The notes: generated from the sequence alone by a model not told the origin. A DNA stretch of 64,000 bases from Acidobacteriota bacterium (GCA_022821145.1 JAJEEE010000076.1:1-64000); one strand, 5' to 3'. Counted from the stretch's first letter, positions 34,332 through 44,798 are shown. Made by a program: numbers and translations.

Positions 34332-35024
34332 ATGAACACGCGCGCGGAACACGTCCGGGAACACCGCAGCATTCTGGCGGCGGCCGAGAAGCGTCTGCTC
34401 GTTCGCATAGCCGGGCAACTGCCCCGATGGGTCGGTTCCGATCACCTGAGCGTTCTCGGAATCGCAAGCATGCTGGCCGCCGGTCTCGCGTACGGGGCCG
34501 CGCGCTGGGACGCGCGCGCCTTGTACGTCGTCGTCGCCGCCCTGGCGCTCAACTGGTTGGGCGACAGCCTGGACGGCACGGTGGCGCGCGTCCGGAACTG
34601 TCAACGCCCCCGATACGGTTACTACGTCGACCACGTGCTCGATCTGTTCGGCGTCGTATTTCTCCTGGGAGGTCTGGCGATATCGGGTTACATGAATCCC
34701 CTGGTCGCGTTGGGAACGCTGGCGAGCTGTCTCCTTCTGATGGCGGAATCCTTCCTGGCCGCCCACGCGGTCGGCGTCTTCAGGCTGTCATCCCTGCGGG
34801 TCGGCCCCACCGAGCTGCGCATTCTGCTCGCGATCGGAACGCTCGCCCTGGTCGGCGAACCGCGTGTGCACGTGCCGGGTTGGGGCGCCGTGGGCCTTTT
34901 CGACTTCGGCGGCGTCATCGCGATCGCGGTCATGAACCTGGCGCTGTTGGGTTCGGCCGTCCGCAACACGCGTGATCTTCACCGGGCCGAGCCGCTCCCC
35001 CGTGTTACGGAGATTCGGACTTGA
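34332..35024 (+). CDS. CDP-alcohol phosphatidyltransferase family membrane enzyme
   Basis: A 230-residue membrane protein with about six segments. The family motif D-x2-D-G-x2-A-R-x8-G-x3-D-x3-D is complete: GDSLDGTVARVRNCQRPRYG followed by YYVDHVLD. These enzymes transfer a phosphoalcohol from a CDP-activated lipid or alcohol to an acceptor such as glycerol phosphate, inositol phosphate or serine. The acceptor is unknown. GGAGG lies eight bases before the ATG. Its stop overlaps the TTG start of the next gene. Confidence 0.88.
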   Translation: MNTRAEHVREHRSILAAAEKRLLVRIAGQLPRWVGSDHLSVLGIASMLAAGLAYGAARWDARALYVVVAALALNWLGDSLDGTVARVRNCQRPRYGYYVDHVLDLFGVVFLLGGLAISGYMNPLVALGTLASCLLLMAESFLAAHAVGVFRLSSLRVGPTELRILLAIGTLALVGEPRVHVPGWGAVGLFDFGGVIAIAVMNLALLGSAVRNTRDLHRAEPLPRVTEIRT

Positions 35025-36355
35025 GCCGGACATGGCCAGCGCGCGACGCCGGGGGGCGCCTCCCCGCGATCGTGCGCCGTTGGATCATCTTCACCCTGGT
35101 CGGCGGAATCGGCGTCGTCGTGCGACTGGCGACGCTGACTTGGCTGTGGACGATGGGTCTCCACTATCTCCTGGCCGGAACGCTGGCCATCGAGGCGTCC
35201 ATCATCCACAACTTCATCTGGCACGAACGCTGGACATGGCGGGATCGCTCCGGCGGCGGCGTCCCGGCCACGCTCGAACGCCTGATGCGTTTCAATCTCA
35301 CGGTCGGTCTTGTCTCGATCGGCCAGAACCTGGTATTCATGAGACTGCTGGTGGGCGGCCTGGGTATCCACTATCTGCCGGCCGATCTGATCTCGATCTC
35401 ACTGTGCGCGCTCGTGAACTTCCTGATCAGCGAGCGCCTCGTGTTCCGGGATCGGGACCACGCGCCCGCCCGGGCGGTCCATGGCAAGATGGCGCGGCCC
35501 CGCGCCGAGGTATCCAAGATGACATCGCTGCGTTTCCCCGCCCTGATCCTGATCGGTATCGCCACGGTCTCGACCGTGCGGCTCCACGCACAGGACCTGC
35601 CCGAGGCCCGCGTGCGCGCCTGGGACGCGTATGTGCGTCTGACCGAAGACCGCATCCGCCGGGAACTCGACTCCAACGGCGCGGCGTTTCTCGCCCTCGA
35701 CCATCGCGACGACGATCGACAACGGTGGGAGCGTCTGCTGAACGGAGACATCTGGATCGACAGATTCGAAACGCGCGACGCCGGCGGCGATTCGATCGGC
35801 GTGCCCGGCGGCCGGATCCATCACTGGGTCGGCGCCGTCCTGATCCCGAACGTCACGCTCCGACAGGTTCTCGACGACGTTCAGAATCCGGACGATGCCG
35901 CGGTCCAACCGGAGGACGTGCTGGAAACTCGGGTCCTGGACCGCGGCCCGGACTGGATGGAGGTGTACCTGAAACTCGTCCGCAAGAAGATCGTCACGGC
36001 CACCTACAACACCGAACACCGCGTGGAGTACGCGCGGCATGGGACGCGCCGGGCTTCGAGCCGCACCGTGGCCACCCGGATCGCCGAGGTCGCCGACGCC
36101 GGAAGGCCGTCGGAGAGGGAAAAGCCTGCGGGCGAGGACCGGGGTTTCCTCTGGCGGATGAACTCCTACTGGCGGTACGAGGAAACCGAGGCTGGCGTTC
36201 TCGTGGAGTGCGAGTCCATCACGCTGAGTCGATCGATACCGCTTCTGGCCCGGCCCTTCGTCGCCCCGATCGTCAACGGCGTCGCCGAAGAGTCGCTCGA
36301 CCGTACGTTGTCGTCGCTGCGGGAGCGGATCGTGTCATCTTCGGCCGCAAAGTAA
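35021..36355 (+). CDS. GtrA-like membrane domain fused in frame to an exported START-like domain
   Basis: One uninterrupted frame of 444 codons. Residues 1-140 are a four-segment GtrA-like domain (polyprenyl-phosphate sugar flippase family), with FNLTVGLVSIGQNLVFMRLLV and a C-terminal NFLISERLVFRDRD. From residue 167 comes what looks like a separate protein: an ATG at 35519 with GAGGT seven bases upstream, a signal peptide (SLRFPALILIGIATVSTVRLHAQ) and a domain with HHWVGAVLIPNVTLRQVLDD and FLWRMNSYWRYEETEAGVLVECE, which resembles START/SRPBCC-type proteins common in Acidobacteriota. Either a true fusion or two genes sharing a frame without a stop between them. The first start is TTG, coupled to the upstream stop. 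Confidence 0.75.
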   Translation: MSRTWPARDAGGRLPAIVRRWIIFTLVGGIGVVVRLATLTWLWTMGLHYLLAGTLAIEASIIHNFIWHERWTWRDRSGGGVPATLERLMRFNLTVGLVSIGQNLVFMRLLVGGLGIHYLPADLISISLCALVNFLISERLVFRDRDHAPARAVHGKMARPRAEVSKMTSLRFPALILIGIATVSTVRLHAQDLPEARVRAWDAYVRLTEDRIRRELDSNGAAFLALDHRDDDRQRWERLLNGDIWIDRFETRDAGGDSIGVPGGRIHHWVGAVLIPNVTLRQVLDDVQNPDDAAVQPEDVLETRVLDRGPDWMEVYLKLVRKKIVTATYNTEHRVEYARHGTRRASSRTVATRIAEVADAGRPSEREKPAGEDRGFLWRMNSYWRYEETEAGVLVECESITLSRSIPLLARPFVAPIVNGVAEESLDRTLSSLRERIVSSSAAK

Positions 36356-36372
36356 CATGCGCGAGAGAGAGA

Positions 36373-37533
36373 TCAATTCCCGCGGAAGGGCGACCCCGTG
36401 CCGGGATTCGGGCCGAACGGCGTGGCCTCGCTTTCGCCGAACGGATTCTCGGCGCCCGACGTGGCCCCGGCCATCAGAGGCGAGGTCAGGGGCACCGTGC
36501 CGAAGCCCGGCAGCGCAATGAACTCCCACTCGTTGTACTGAAACCGCTGATTGTAGCCGATCAGCGACGGGCTCTCGGTCTGGGGCGCGACCCCGACGAC
36601 GCCGCCCGTGGACAGATCGGGCGCGCCGAAGTCGCCGCCGCCGGTCGTCGGTGTCGTCGGCGGCGCGCCGAAGCCGCCGGCGGAACCGAACCCTGCCGGC
36701 GCGGAGCCGAATCCGGCCGGCGCCGCCCCGAACCCCCCGCGTCCGCCGCCTTCGGACGCTGCGCCGCGGCCGCCACGACCCCCGAAATCGCCGCGGCCTT
36801 GCGCGCCCCCGAACCCCACGCCCGGCCCGGGGCTCGCGCCGGCTTGTCCGAACCCGCCGCGCCCTTGCGGGGCGGTGGGCGCCACGGCTTGGCCGAAACC
36901 CGTGTTCTGCCGGCCGAAGCCCCCGCCGGCTCCCGCGCCGGGACTCACCGCCTGCCCGAAACCCGCGCCAGAGTCGCCGAAACCGCCACGGCCCGAACCG
37001 GCCTGCCCGGGGAAGCCCCCGCCGAACCCGCGGCCGCCCTGGCCGAATCCGCCGCCGCCTTGCGGCTGCGGGAAACCGCCCGCGCCGGCGAACGGCGAGG
37101 CCCCGGGACCGAAGGGGTCGGCCGCGGGCGCGTCGCCGAACGCCGCCGGGTCGCTTCCTCGAAAGAGATTGGCGTCGGCCGCCATCTCCTCGTAGACGAC
37201 GGAGCCGTTCACGGTGCCGTCCGGATTGAGCGTCAGCACGCGGAAACCTTCCTCGGTCAGGGGGTCGGTGTAGGCGCGCCTCAGGAAACGCAAGCCGTTG
37301 GAATCCAGAAGGGAATCGATGTCGGGCGGATAGATGCCGAAGCGGCGCTGGTACTTCTGGATGGCGCGCACGTACTCCTGTCCGCGGAATACCAGTTCCT
37401 GCTCGCGTTCGCGGAGCGCCTGGGTCCGATAGGCCGGCACGGCCGCCGCCATCGCGATCGACGCCGCGGTCAGGAAAATGATCAGCGCCGCCAGCGTGAA
37501 TCCGCTTTCGCCGGAATGCGTCGGACGGCTCAC
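36373..37533 (-). CDS. Gly/Phe-rich type II secretion/type IV pilus pseudopilin
   Basis: A 386-residue protein. It has a prepilin signal, SGFTLAALIIFLTAASIAMAAAVPAYR, cleaved after Gly11, but with Ala where the fifth mature residue is usually Glu. A pseudopilin stalk follows, with REREQELVFRGQEYVRAIQKYQRRFGIYPPDIDSLL to about residue 125. Residues about 130-320 are low-complexity GGFGQ, AGFGS and GRGGFG repeats. The C-terminus has a short ordered stretch, RFQYNEWEFIALPGFG. It is the last gene of the pilus operon; its start overlaps the preceding stop by four bases. The Gly-Phe region is unusual for a pseudopilin. Confidence 0.82.
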   Translation of the reverse strand: MSRPTHSGESGFTLAALIIFLTAASIAMAAAVPAYRTQALREREQELVFRGQEYVRAIQKYQRRFGIYPPDIDSLLDSNGLRFLRRAYTDPLTEEGFRVLTLNPDGTVNGSVVYEEMAADANLFRGSDPAAFGDAPAADPFGPGASPFAGAGGFPQPQGGGGFGQGGRGFGGGFPGQAGSGRGGFGDSGAGFGQAVSPGAGAGGGFGRQNTGFGQAVAPTAPQGRGGFGQAGASPGPGVGFGGAQGRGDFGGRGGRGAASEGGGRGGFGAAPAGFGSAPAGFGSAGGFGAPPTTPTTGGGDFGAPDLSTGGVVGVAPQTESPSLIGYNQRFQYNEWEFIALPGFGTVPLTSPLMAGATSGAENPFGESEATPFGPNPGTGSPFRGN

Positions 37534-38111
37534 GGGGATTCGAAGAGCAGCGGCAGGCGTTCGCGTCGCAGGTATTCCATGTCCTCCACCTCGACGTAGT
37601 CGGTCGTGACCGCGATCACCCGGTAACGGCCCATCAGGACCTCGCCCTCGACGACGCCGAAGGGTTCCCCGTCGTCGAACAGCCAGGCCCGCAACTCGCC
37701 CTCCCCGCCGATCGTGGAATATCCGCTGTACCGGAACGGCACGGGAGGCGGTGGAGGCGGACGCGGCGGCGCGGGCTGTGCGGAAGGCGGCGGCGCGGCC
37801 GGCGCCGCGGCGAACGGAGCGATCGAAGCCGCGCCGTCCGTCAGAACCGGTTCGGGCGCGGGCTCGGGCGCGTATTCGAAAGGGTTCCGGCGCGGACCCT
37901 CGCGCAGAATCGCGTCCGGGTCCCGGATCTCGAAGCCGGACGGCTGCGCGAACTCGGGCAGGTCCATGCCCGGCGGCCCCGCCTCGGCGCCCGCCGCGCC
38001 CGCCGCGCCTTGCGGAACGTCGTAAATCCGTTGTCCGATCCAGTACGCCGCCGCCAGGACGACGAGCAGGATCAGCCAGATCGCGATCGGTTGCCGCGGG
38101 CTCGCGCTCAC
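37530..38111 (-). CDS. PilP/GspC-like assembly protein
   Basis: A 193-residue protein with one N-terminal membrane segment (about residues 9-25), a Pro/Ala-rich linker (about 95-125) and a small C-terminal beta domain, FRYSGYSTIGGEGELRAWLF to VIAVTTDYVEVEDM, that fits the homology region of PilP or GspC, which links the inner-membrane platform to the secretin. Position after pilO supports PilP. Sequence similarity is weak, so the assignment rests partly on order. Starts and stops overlap its neighbours by four bases on both sides. Confidence 0.7.
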   Translation of the reverse strand: MSASPRQPIAIWLILLVVLAAAYWIGQRIYDVPQGAAGAAGAEAGPPGMDLPEFAQPSGFEIRDPDAILREGPRRNPFEYAPEPAPEPVLTDGAASIAPFAAAPAAPPPSAQPAPPRPPPPPPVPFRYSGYSTIGGEGELRAWLFDDGEPFGVVEGEVLMGRYRVIAVTTDYVEVEDMEYLRRERLPLLFESP

Positions 38112-38674
38112 GGCTGCTCCGAGAAGAACGTCGTGAGGTTCAGTTCCAGGTTGAGGTCGGTGTCGTCCTCGACGTCCGGACGACTCAACAGGATCGAGTC
38201 CAGTATGAAGAAGGTCTCGGCGTTCTCCAGCTCCTCGATGAACCGCGTCAGCGAATCGTAGCTGTTGCGGATGGGCATGTTGATCACAACCGCGTAGACC
38301 CCGAATTGAGATTCCTCGATCAGATTGTAGTTCACGCGGTCCCGGCTGACCCCGGCGAACCGCGCCAACCCCTCCAGGTCCGGAATCATGGCCGCGTATC
38401 CCTGGTCGCGCGTGATCAACCGCTCGCGAAGGAATCGGGACCAGTGTTCGCCGGCCAGATCGATCCCGTCGGCCGCGGCTTCCATCCGGTCGAGCGCCGC
38501 GCGCCGAGCCGCGGTCTCGGCCGTGAGCCGCGCGATGGTCTCGCCCGCGGCCCGATACTCCGCGCGAAGCGGCAGGTACAGGACGAGGAAGAAGAGCAGC
38601 GCGGCGGCTCCGAGGGCGGCCACGAAGCCCGCGAACGCGATCTGGACCTTCTCGCGCGGATAAAAACGTCTCAT
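38108..38674 (-). CDS. pilO: PilO-like type IV pilus alignment protein
   Basis: A 188-residue protein with one membrane segment (about residues 13-33), a coiled-coil region (RAEYRAAGETIARLTAETAARRAALDRM) and a ferredoxin-like C-terminal half (VYAVVINMPIRNSYDSLTRFIEELE). This order matches PilO, which pairs with PilN in the inner-membrane alignment complex. It overlaps pilN and the PilP-like gene by four bases each. Confidence 0.82.
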   Translation of the reverse strand: MRRFYPREKVQIAFAGFVAALGAAALLFFLVLYLPLRAEYRAAGETIARLTAETAARRAALDRMEAAADGIDLAGEHWSRFLRERLITRDQGYAAMIPDLEGLARFAGVSRDRVNYNLIEESQFGVYAVVINMPIRNSYDSLTRFIEELENAETFFILDSILLSRPDVEDDTDLNLELNLTTFFSEQP

Positions 38675-39270
38675 GGCGCGACGACCTCCGCCGGAACGCC
38701 CGGCGGCCGATACGCCACGCGCGTCAGCCACCGCCGCTCCGCCTGTCCCTGGACCTCGCCGGCTTCCTCCACCGACACGGTCACGTCGCTGAACGACGCG
38801 CTGTCCTCGAGCGCCCGGAGGAACCGCGAGAACGCCTCCACGCTGCGGCCGCGCACTTCCATCTGGAGCCGGACGTCGCCGGTTTCGCCGAACTCGGGGA
38901 CGAGCGTGACGATCCGGACCGACGGCGGCACGATCCGCTCGATCTCCCGAAGGAGGACGTTCCAGGAAAAGGCCTTCCGCTCGAGAATGGCGTTCAGGAA
39001 CCGTACGCGGGAAACGGTCTCGACGGCTTCGGGCTCCGCCAGCCCGCGCTCGAGCTCGGCGATTCGGGTTCCGAGAAACTCCCATTCGACGCGGGCTTCC
39101 CGTTCCCGGGCCCGGAGCTCGATCAGGTCCGACGAGAACCGCGCGAATCCGACGCCTTCCCAGACGCCGAACCCGGCCAGGGCGGCCAGCACGGCCGCGA
39201 CGACGAGGTTGGTGGAGCGGTAGTGACGAAAGGGCCGCGTCGCCAGGTTCAGCCGGTACCGGAACGTCAT
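38671..39270 (-). CDS. pilN: PilN-like type IV pilus alignment protein
   Basis: A 199-residue protein. It opens with RYRLNLATRPFRHYRSTN, the short cytoplasmic N-terminus in which NLAxRPF binds PilM, then has one membrane segment (about residues 22-42), a coiled coil and a periplasmic ferredoxin-like domain (VRLQMEVRGRSVEAFSRFLRALE). Neighbours pilM and pilO confirm the call. It overlaps both by four bases. Confidence 0.87.
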   Translation of the reverse strand: MTFRYRLNLATRPFRHYRSTNLVVAAVLAALAGFGVWEGVGFARFSSDLIELRAREREARVEWEFLGTRIAELERGLAEPEAVETVSRVRFLNAILERKAFSWNVLLREIERIVPPSVRIVTLVPEFGETGDVRLQMEVRGRSVEAFSRFLRALEDSASFSDVTVSVEEAGEVQGQAERRWLTRVAYRPPGVPAEVVAP

Positions 39271-40149
39271 GGCCACAGCGCCCCCAGCGCGGGCTTGTAG
39301 GCGTCCCGGACTCCCGCCGGGTGCAGGGGGCGCGGCCGTACACCGAGCCTGTCCCCGCAGGCGGCGACGTCGTCGCCGTCCCCGGTCTCCGAGCACAGGA
39401 TCACCTCGCCGATGCCGCCGCCGGCGCCCTCGCCGAGCTTGTCCTGGTAGTACATCAACGTTGGATAGATGGCGTCCTCCAGCGAAACGGGCCGCGGCAG
39501 CCGCCGGTAGAAACGCAACCGCCCGCCCTTCACGATCGTCGTCACGACCGCGGCGCGGCTCGACTTGACGAACAGGGCTTCGTCGACGGGCGAATCGCCG
39601 TCGAGGAGATTCAACGCGGCCAATGTCGACAGCACGACCACGCCGGGATGGATTCCCAGCGCATCGACCACGCTCTCGTACTCCTCCATGACGGCCAGGG
39701 GCGAAACGATGGTGAGCAGATCGACCGCGCCGTTCGCGTCCAGTTTCTCGAAGACCACGCGCGCGGCGTTGACGTCGAACGGAACGTTCTTCCGGAGCTT
39801 CCACCGAATGAACGATTCCTGGTCCGCGCTCCGGGACGGCATGGACTCGATCCGGACGAGGCCGACCCGCGCCGCGCCGTCCGGGACGACCAGGACCAGC
39901 TCGGAACCCGAGAAACCGGCCTCGTCGAGAGCGCGCGCGAGCGCGCCTTCCACGCCGCGCGGATCCTCGATGTTCCGTCCCCGGACTCCGGGCCGAACGG
40001 CGTCGTCCGGCAGGGGAGCCGAAGCGGCGGACGCCACGCGCCGGCGGTCCGGGGAGACCTCGACGACCACCGCGGCCCCGGGCGCAAGCTCGCAGGCCCA
40101 CCGGGGGCGATCGGGACCGAACAGCGCGGAGAAACCGCGTGACACCACG

Positions 40150-40157
<8 letters not shown>
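39267..40157 (-). CDS. pilM: PilM-like actin-fold pilus assembly protein
   Basis: A 296-residue cytoplasmic protein of the PilM/actin-like ATPase family. It has an N-terminal strand pair with VVEVSPDRRRV, the conserved FIRWKLRKNVPFDVNAARVVFE and the GIHPGVVVLSTLAALNLLD region. It shows the same order as T4P clusters (pilM-pilN-pilO-pilP). The protein is somewhat shorter than typical PilM (about 350 residues). The start overlaps the end of the ATPase gene by eight bases. Confidence 0.85.
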
Positions 40158-41787
<1,630 letters not shown>

Positions 41788-41811
41788 GACCTCGTTTCTC
41801 GTCCTCTCCAG

Positions 41812-43017
41812 TCAAGCGATGCCGCTGGCGCCGATGCTGAAGACCGGAAGGTAGAGCGACACCAGGATGAACGCCACGAACACCGCCACGACGATCAGGA
41901 TGATCGGCTCGACCAGGCTCAGAAGCGCCGTCAACCGCACGTCCAGCTCTTCGTCGTAGAAGTCCGCGACGTGGTTGAGCATGTCGGGCAAGGCCCCGGT
42001 CTGCTCGCCGACGCCGATCATCTCCACGGCCAGTTCCGGGAACCGGCCCGTCGCCTCCAACGCATCCGCGAGCGCCATCCCTTCCCGGACACGGCGGGTC
42101 CCGGCCTGGATCGCGTCCCCGATGACCCGGTTTCCGGACGCTTCGTGAGCCGCTTCGAGCGCGGCCACCAGCGGGATGCCGCCTTGAAGCAGCGTGGCCA
42201 GCGTTCTCGACAGCTGCGCCATGGCGAACATGGACCACACCGGCCCGAGGACGGGCAGCCGCAGCTTGAGGTTGTCGATCCATTCGCGGCCACCGTCGGA
42301 CCGTATCCAGATTCGAGAACCGATCGCGGCCACGGCCGCGGCGATGAGCATCGGCAGCACCCAGCCCTGAAGCGTGCCCGAAACCGCGATCAGGATCTGG
42401 GTCGGCAACGGAAGCTGGGTGCTCAGGCTGTCGTAGAGCACGGCGAACCGCGGAATCACGTAGGCCAGTATCACCGCCACCATCACGACGGACAGGACGA
42501 TCAGGAACGACGGGTAGATCAACGCGTTGCGGAATTTCTTGCCGGCCGCCAGAAGCGTCTTCTGGTAACGGACGTATCGCACGACGACGTCGACCAGGTT
42601 GCCGCTCCGCTCCCCGGCGAAGACCGACGCCGTGTACACGCGCGGGAAGACGCCCTCGCGCTCCATGGCGTCGGACAGGGACGCGCCCGACGTGACGCTC
42701 TCGCGGACCGAACCGATGTGCGATCGGAGGGCCGCGTTGGCGGTGCGGCTCTCCAGGATTTCCAGCGAACGGATGATGGGCAGCCCGGCCCGAACCAGGG
42801 CGGCGAACTGCTGGTTGAACAAGAGGAAGGCGTCGGGCTTGAAGCCGATCTTCCGGCGGCCGCCGGCGCGCGGTAGCCACGAACGGGCCGGTTCGACGGC
42901 CAGGACCAGGAGTCCCTGCTCCTCCAGCCTGTGACGCACGTCGGAGGCGTCCCGTCCCGAGTGGACGCCGAATTCGACGTTTCCGTCCGCCCGGCTGTAC
43001 CTGCAATCGAATTCCAT
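41812..43017 (-). CDS. GspF/PilC-family inner-membrane platform protein (copy 1)
   Basis: A 401-residue platform protein with two repeated GspF domains (about residues 70-190 and 270-395) and three membrane segments. The first domain starts LLFNQQFAALVRAGLPIIRSLEIL and the second FAMAQLSRTLATLLQGGIPLVAALEAA. The N-terminal extension EFDCRYSRADGNVEFGVHSG and EQGLLVLAVE is a GspF-type cytoplasmic start. It lies 24 bases upstream of the ATPase gene. It is one of two such proteins in this cluster. Confidence 0.93.
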   Translation of the reverse strand: MEFDCRYSRADGNVEFGVHSGRDASDVRHRLEEQGLLVLAVEPARSWLPRAGGRRKIGFKPDAFLLFNQQFAALVRAGLPIIRSLEILESRTANAALRSHIGSVRESVTSGASLSDAMEREGVFPRVYTASVFAGERSGNLVDVVVRYVRYQKTLLAAGKKFRNALIYPSFLIVLSVVMVAVILAYVIPRFAVLYDSLSTQLPLPTQILIAVSGTLQGWVLPMLIAAAVAAIGSRIWIRSDGGREWIDNLKLRLPVLGPVWSMFAMAQLSRTLATLLQGGIPLVAALEAAHEASGNRVIGDAIQAGTRRVREGMALADALEATGRFPELAVEMIGVGEQTGALPDMLNHVADFYDEELDVRLTALLSLVEPIILIVVAVFVAFILVSLYLPVFSIGASGIA

Positions 43018-43062
43018 CGCGAAACGCCGCGCTCGGTCCGGCGCGCGGCCGATCCCGACCCG

Positions 43063-43716
43063 TCAGAGACCGTCGACGAGGGGAACGCCCGGCGGCGCGA
43101 CGAAGTCGAACAGTTCCTCGTCGAGGCCGCGATTCGTCCGGATCGCCTCGAAAACGAAGTCCGTGATCGAATCGTCGAAGAAACGCAGCCGCATCCGTCG
43201 AATGTCGAACGTCGACGGATCGACTTCCAGCAGCACTTCCTCGACCTCGGACTCGCGCCGAGGGGTCATCCGCATCCCGCAGGCGCCGGGCACCTGCACG
43301 TCCGACTCGCTGGTGTAGTCGGAGAACTCGCCTTCCAGGTCCGACCGTCCCAGTAGAAACAGGATCGGAACCCGGTCGTCGAAGGACTCGCCCACGCTGT
43401 CGCGCCGGGCCTGCCGGTCGGCCGGAGCGTACGAATACATCGTGTCGCCATCGACGACGAAGAGCCGTTCCTCCGGCGTCCGGTACTCCCACCGCATCAT
43501 CCGCGGGCGCCTCAGGTATAGATGACCCTCCTCACGGTGGGTACGGTTCAATGCATCTTCCTGAAACTGGACGAAATCGGCCGACAGGTCCTCGAGCGCG
43601 GCCAGGTTGGCCTCGACGCCGTCGACGAGCGCCGGCAGGCGGACCGCGCATTGCGCCGCCAGGTCCGAAGCGTGGAAGACAACGACTATCGCTAATGCCA
43701 AGAACACTTTACGCAT
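43063..43716 (-). CDS. LolA-like outer-membrane lipoprotein carrier
   Basis: A 217-residue protein with a signal peptide (residues about 1-21, HASDLAAQ cleavage) and a LolA fold: LSADFVQFQEDALNRTHREEGHLYLRRPRMMRWEY is the family signature. LolA ferries lipoproteins across the periplasm. Its place between pilin and platform genes suggests it serves lipoprotein components of this machine, for example a pilotin, rather than being the general carrier. That is inference. Confidence 0.85.
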   Translation of the reverse strand: MRKVFLALAIVVVFHASDLAAQCAVRLPALVDGVEANLAALEDLSADFVQFQEDALNRTHREEGHLYLRRPRMMRWEYRTPEERLFVVDGDTMYSYAPADRQARRDSVGESFDDRVPILFLLGRSDLEGEFSDYTSESDVQVPGACGMRMTPRRESEVEEVLLEVDPSTFDIRRMRLRFFDDSITDFVFEAIRTNRGLDEELFDFVAPPGVPLVDGL

Positions 43717-43827
43717 CGTCTTGCCTTGCGCCGGACCCGTCGTCCGCGCGGTGATCGAATCCCGTCACGGAACGCCGTTCCCCGGGCGCGGGCCCGCGAA
43801 CGATTAGACGCGAACGGACCGGAAGAG

Positions 43828-44250
43828 TTATCGAACCGGCTGACCCGCCCGGCCCGTCGGGGCCCGATCGGGATCGGCGCTGTAGCGGACGACGTAGTCC
43901 GACGTCGAGTAGTAGTCGTAGCGGCCCCCGGCCGCCTCGGCGGTCGCGACGTAGTCCCCGTCGCCCTGGAGCGTCACGCTGTAGTCGTACGCGGACTCGG
44001 CGGCCTGGAAGGCGTCTTCGAGCAGGCCGTCTTCGATCAGCTGCTGAAGGGTGGCGAACTCGTCGTGGGCCATCACGTACACGTTCTGGGCGGCGTTGAT
44101 CGCCTGCAGGCCGGCCGCCGCTTCGGACTCGTTGCGCGCCTGCCGCGACCGCACCACGCCGGCGACGGCCACGGCCGCGGCGAGCGCCACAACCCCGACC
44201 CCGATCAGGAGTGGGGACGTCGCGCGCCCGCCGCCGGCATGCCGCTCCAT
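43828..44250 (-). CDS. pilin paralogue with a plain membrane anchor and no prepilin site
   Basis: A 140-residue protein. After a hydrophobic segment (LLIGVGVVALAAAVAVAGVV) it aligns with the neighbouring pilin along most of its length: RQARNESEAAAGLQAINAAQ with RQVANETGAVANLRVINTAQ, then LIEDGLLEDAFQ with LVADGLLDTRFS, and DYVVRYSADPD with DNIVRYAEGED. The cleavage motif G-F-S-L-L-E is absent, so prepilin peptidase should not process it. It is a tandem duplicate that diverged at its N-terminus and lies 42 bases after the pilin gene. Confidence 0.8.
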   Translation of the reverse strand: MERHAGGGRATSPLLIGVGVVALAAAVAVAGVVRSRQARNESEAAAGLQAINAAQNVYVMAHDEFATLQQLIEDGLLEDAFQAAESAYDYSVTLQGDGDYVATAEAAGGRYDYYSTSDYVVRYSADPDRAPTGRAGQPVR

Positions 44251-44292
44251 CGTCCGCGCCTCTCACGCACCGTCCGTCCGGGCCGGACCCGG

Positions 44293-44706
44293 CTACTGGA
44301 CCGGTTCCCCCGGCGTCACGTCCTCGCCCTCGGCGTAGCGCACGATGTTGTCAGGCCCCGAGAAATAGGAAAACCGCCCGGCGTTGGAGGAACTGGCCGC
44401 GGCCGTCGCCACGTAGGTGTCCGGCGTATCGGTGATCGTGTAGTCATATCCCTGGACGGCGCCGGAGGAGAACCGGGTGTCCAGGAGGCCGTCGGCCACG
44501 AGCTCTTCGATCGTGCCGTAGTTGCCGGAACCGGAGAAAAACGTGATCTGGGCGGTATTGATGACCCTCAGGTTGGCCACCGCCCCGGTTTCGTTGGCAA
44601 CCTGACGCGCCCGTATCAGGTTCGGAATCGCGATGGTGGCGATGATCAGGATGATCGCAACGACGATCAGGAGCTCAAGGAGCGAAAAACCGCGACTGTC
44701 CTTCAT
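44293..44706 (-). CDS. type IV pilin/major pseudopilin
   Basis: A 137-residue pilin. The prepilin site is KDSRGFSLLELLIVVAIIL: cleavage after Gly6, and Glu at the fifth mature position. The alpha helix is followed by a compact globular domain with IEELVADGLLDTRF and a C-terminal GPDNIVRYAEG; there are no cysteines. GGAGG lies nine bases before the ATG. A TTGACA/TAGCAT promoter stands about 65 bases upstream. Confidence 0.92.
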   Translation of the reverse strand: MKDSRGFSLLELLIVVAIILIIATIAIPNLIRARQVANETGAVANLRVINTAQITFFSGSGNYGTIEELVADGLLDTRFSSGAVQGYDYTITDTPDTYVATAAASSSNAGRFSYFSGPDNIVRYAEGEDVTPGEPVQ

Positions 44707-44769
44707 GTGAGAAACCTCCCTCTGACGTCCTCGTGCGAGGAGAAGAACGGAAGGGCCACCGAACTCCGG

Positions 44770-44798
44770 ATGCTATAGTTCCGCCAAAACCGTGTCAA
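44770..44798 (-). promoter_or_regulatory. promoter of the pilin operon
   Basis: On the minus strand TTGACA (44798-44793) and TAGCAT (44775-44770) are 17 bases apart, which gives a start site near 44763 and a leader of nearly 60 bases to the pilin ATG. The overlapping TGACACGGTTTTGGC also resembles a sigma-54 site with two mismatches. Confidence 0.5.

Noticed and set aside
36600-37130. Repetitive DNA that could be mistaken for a CRISPR or VNTR array.
   Set aside because: The repeats are short and irregular and encode the Gly/Phe-rich part of a pseudopilin; there are no uniform repeats or spacers.
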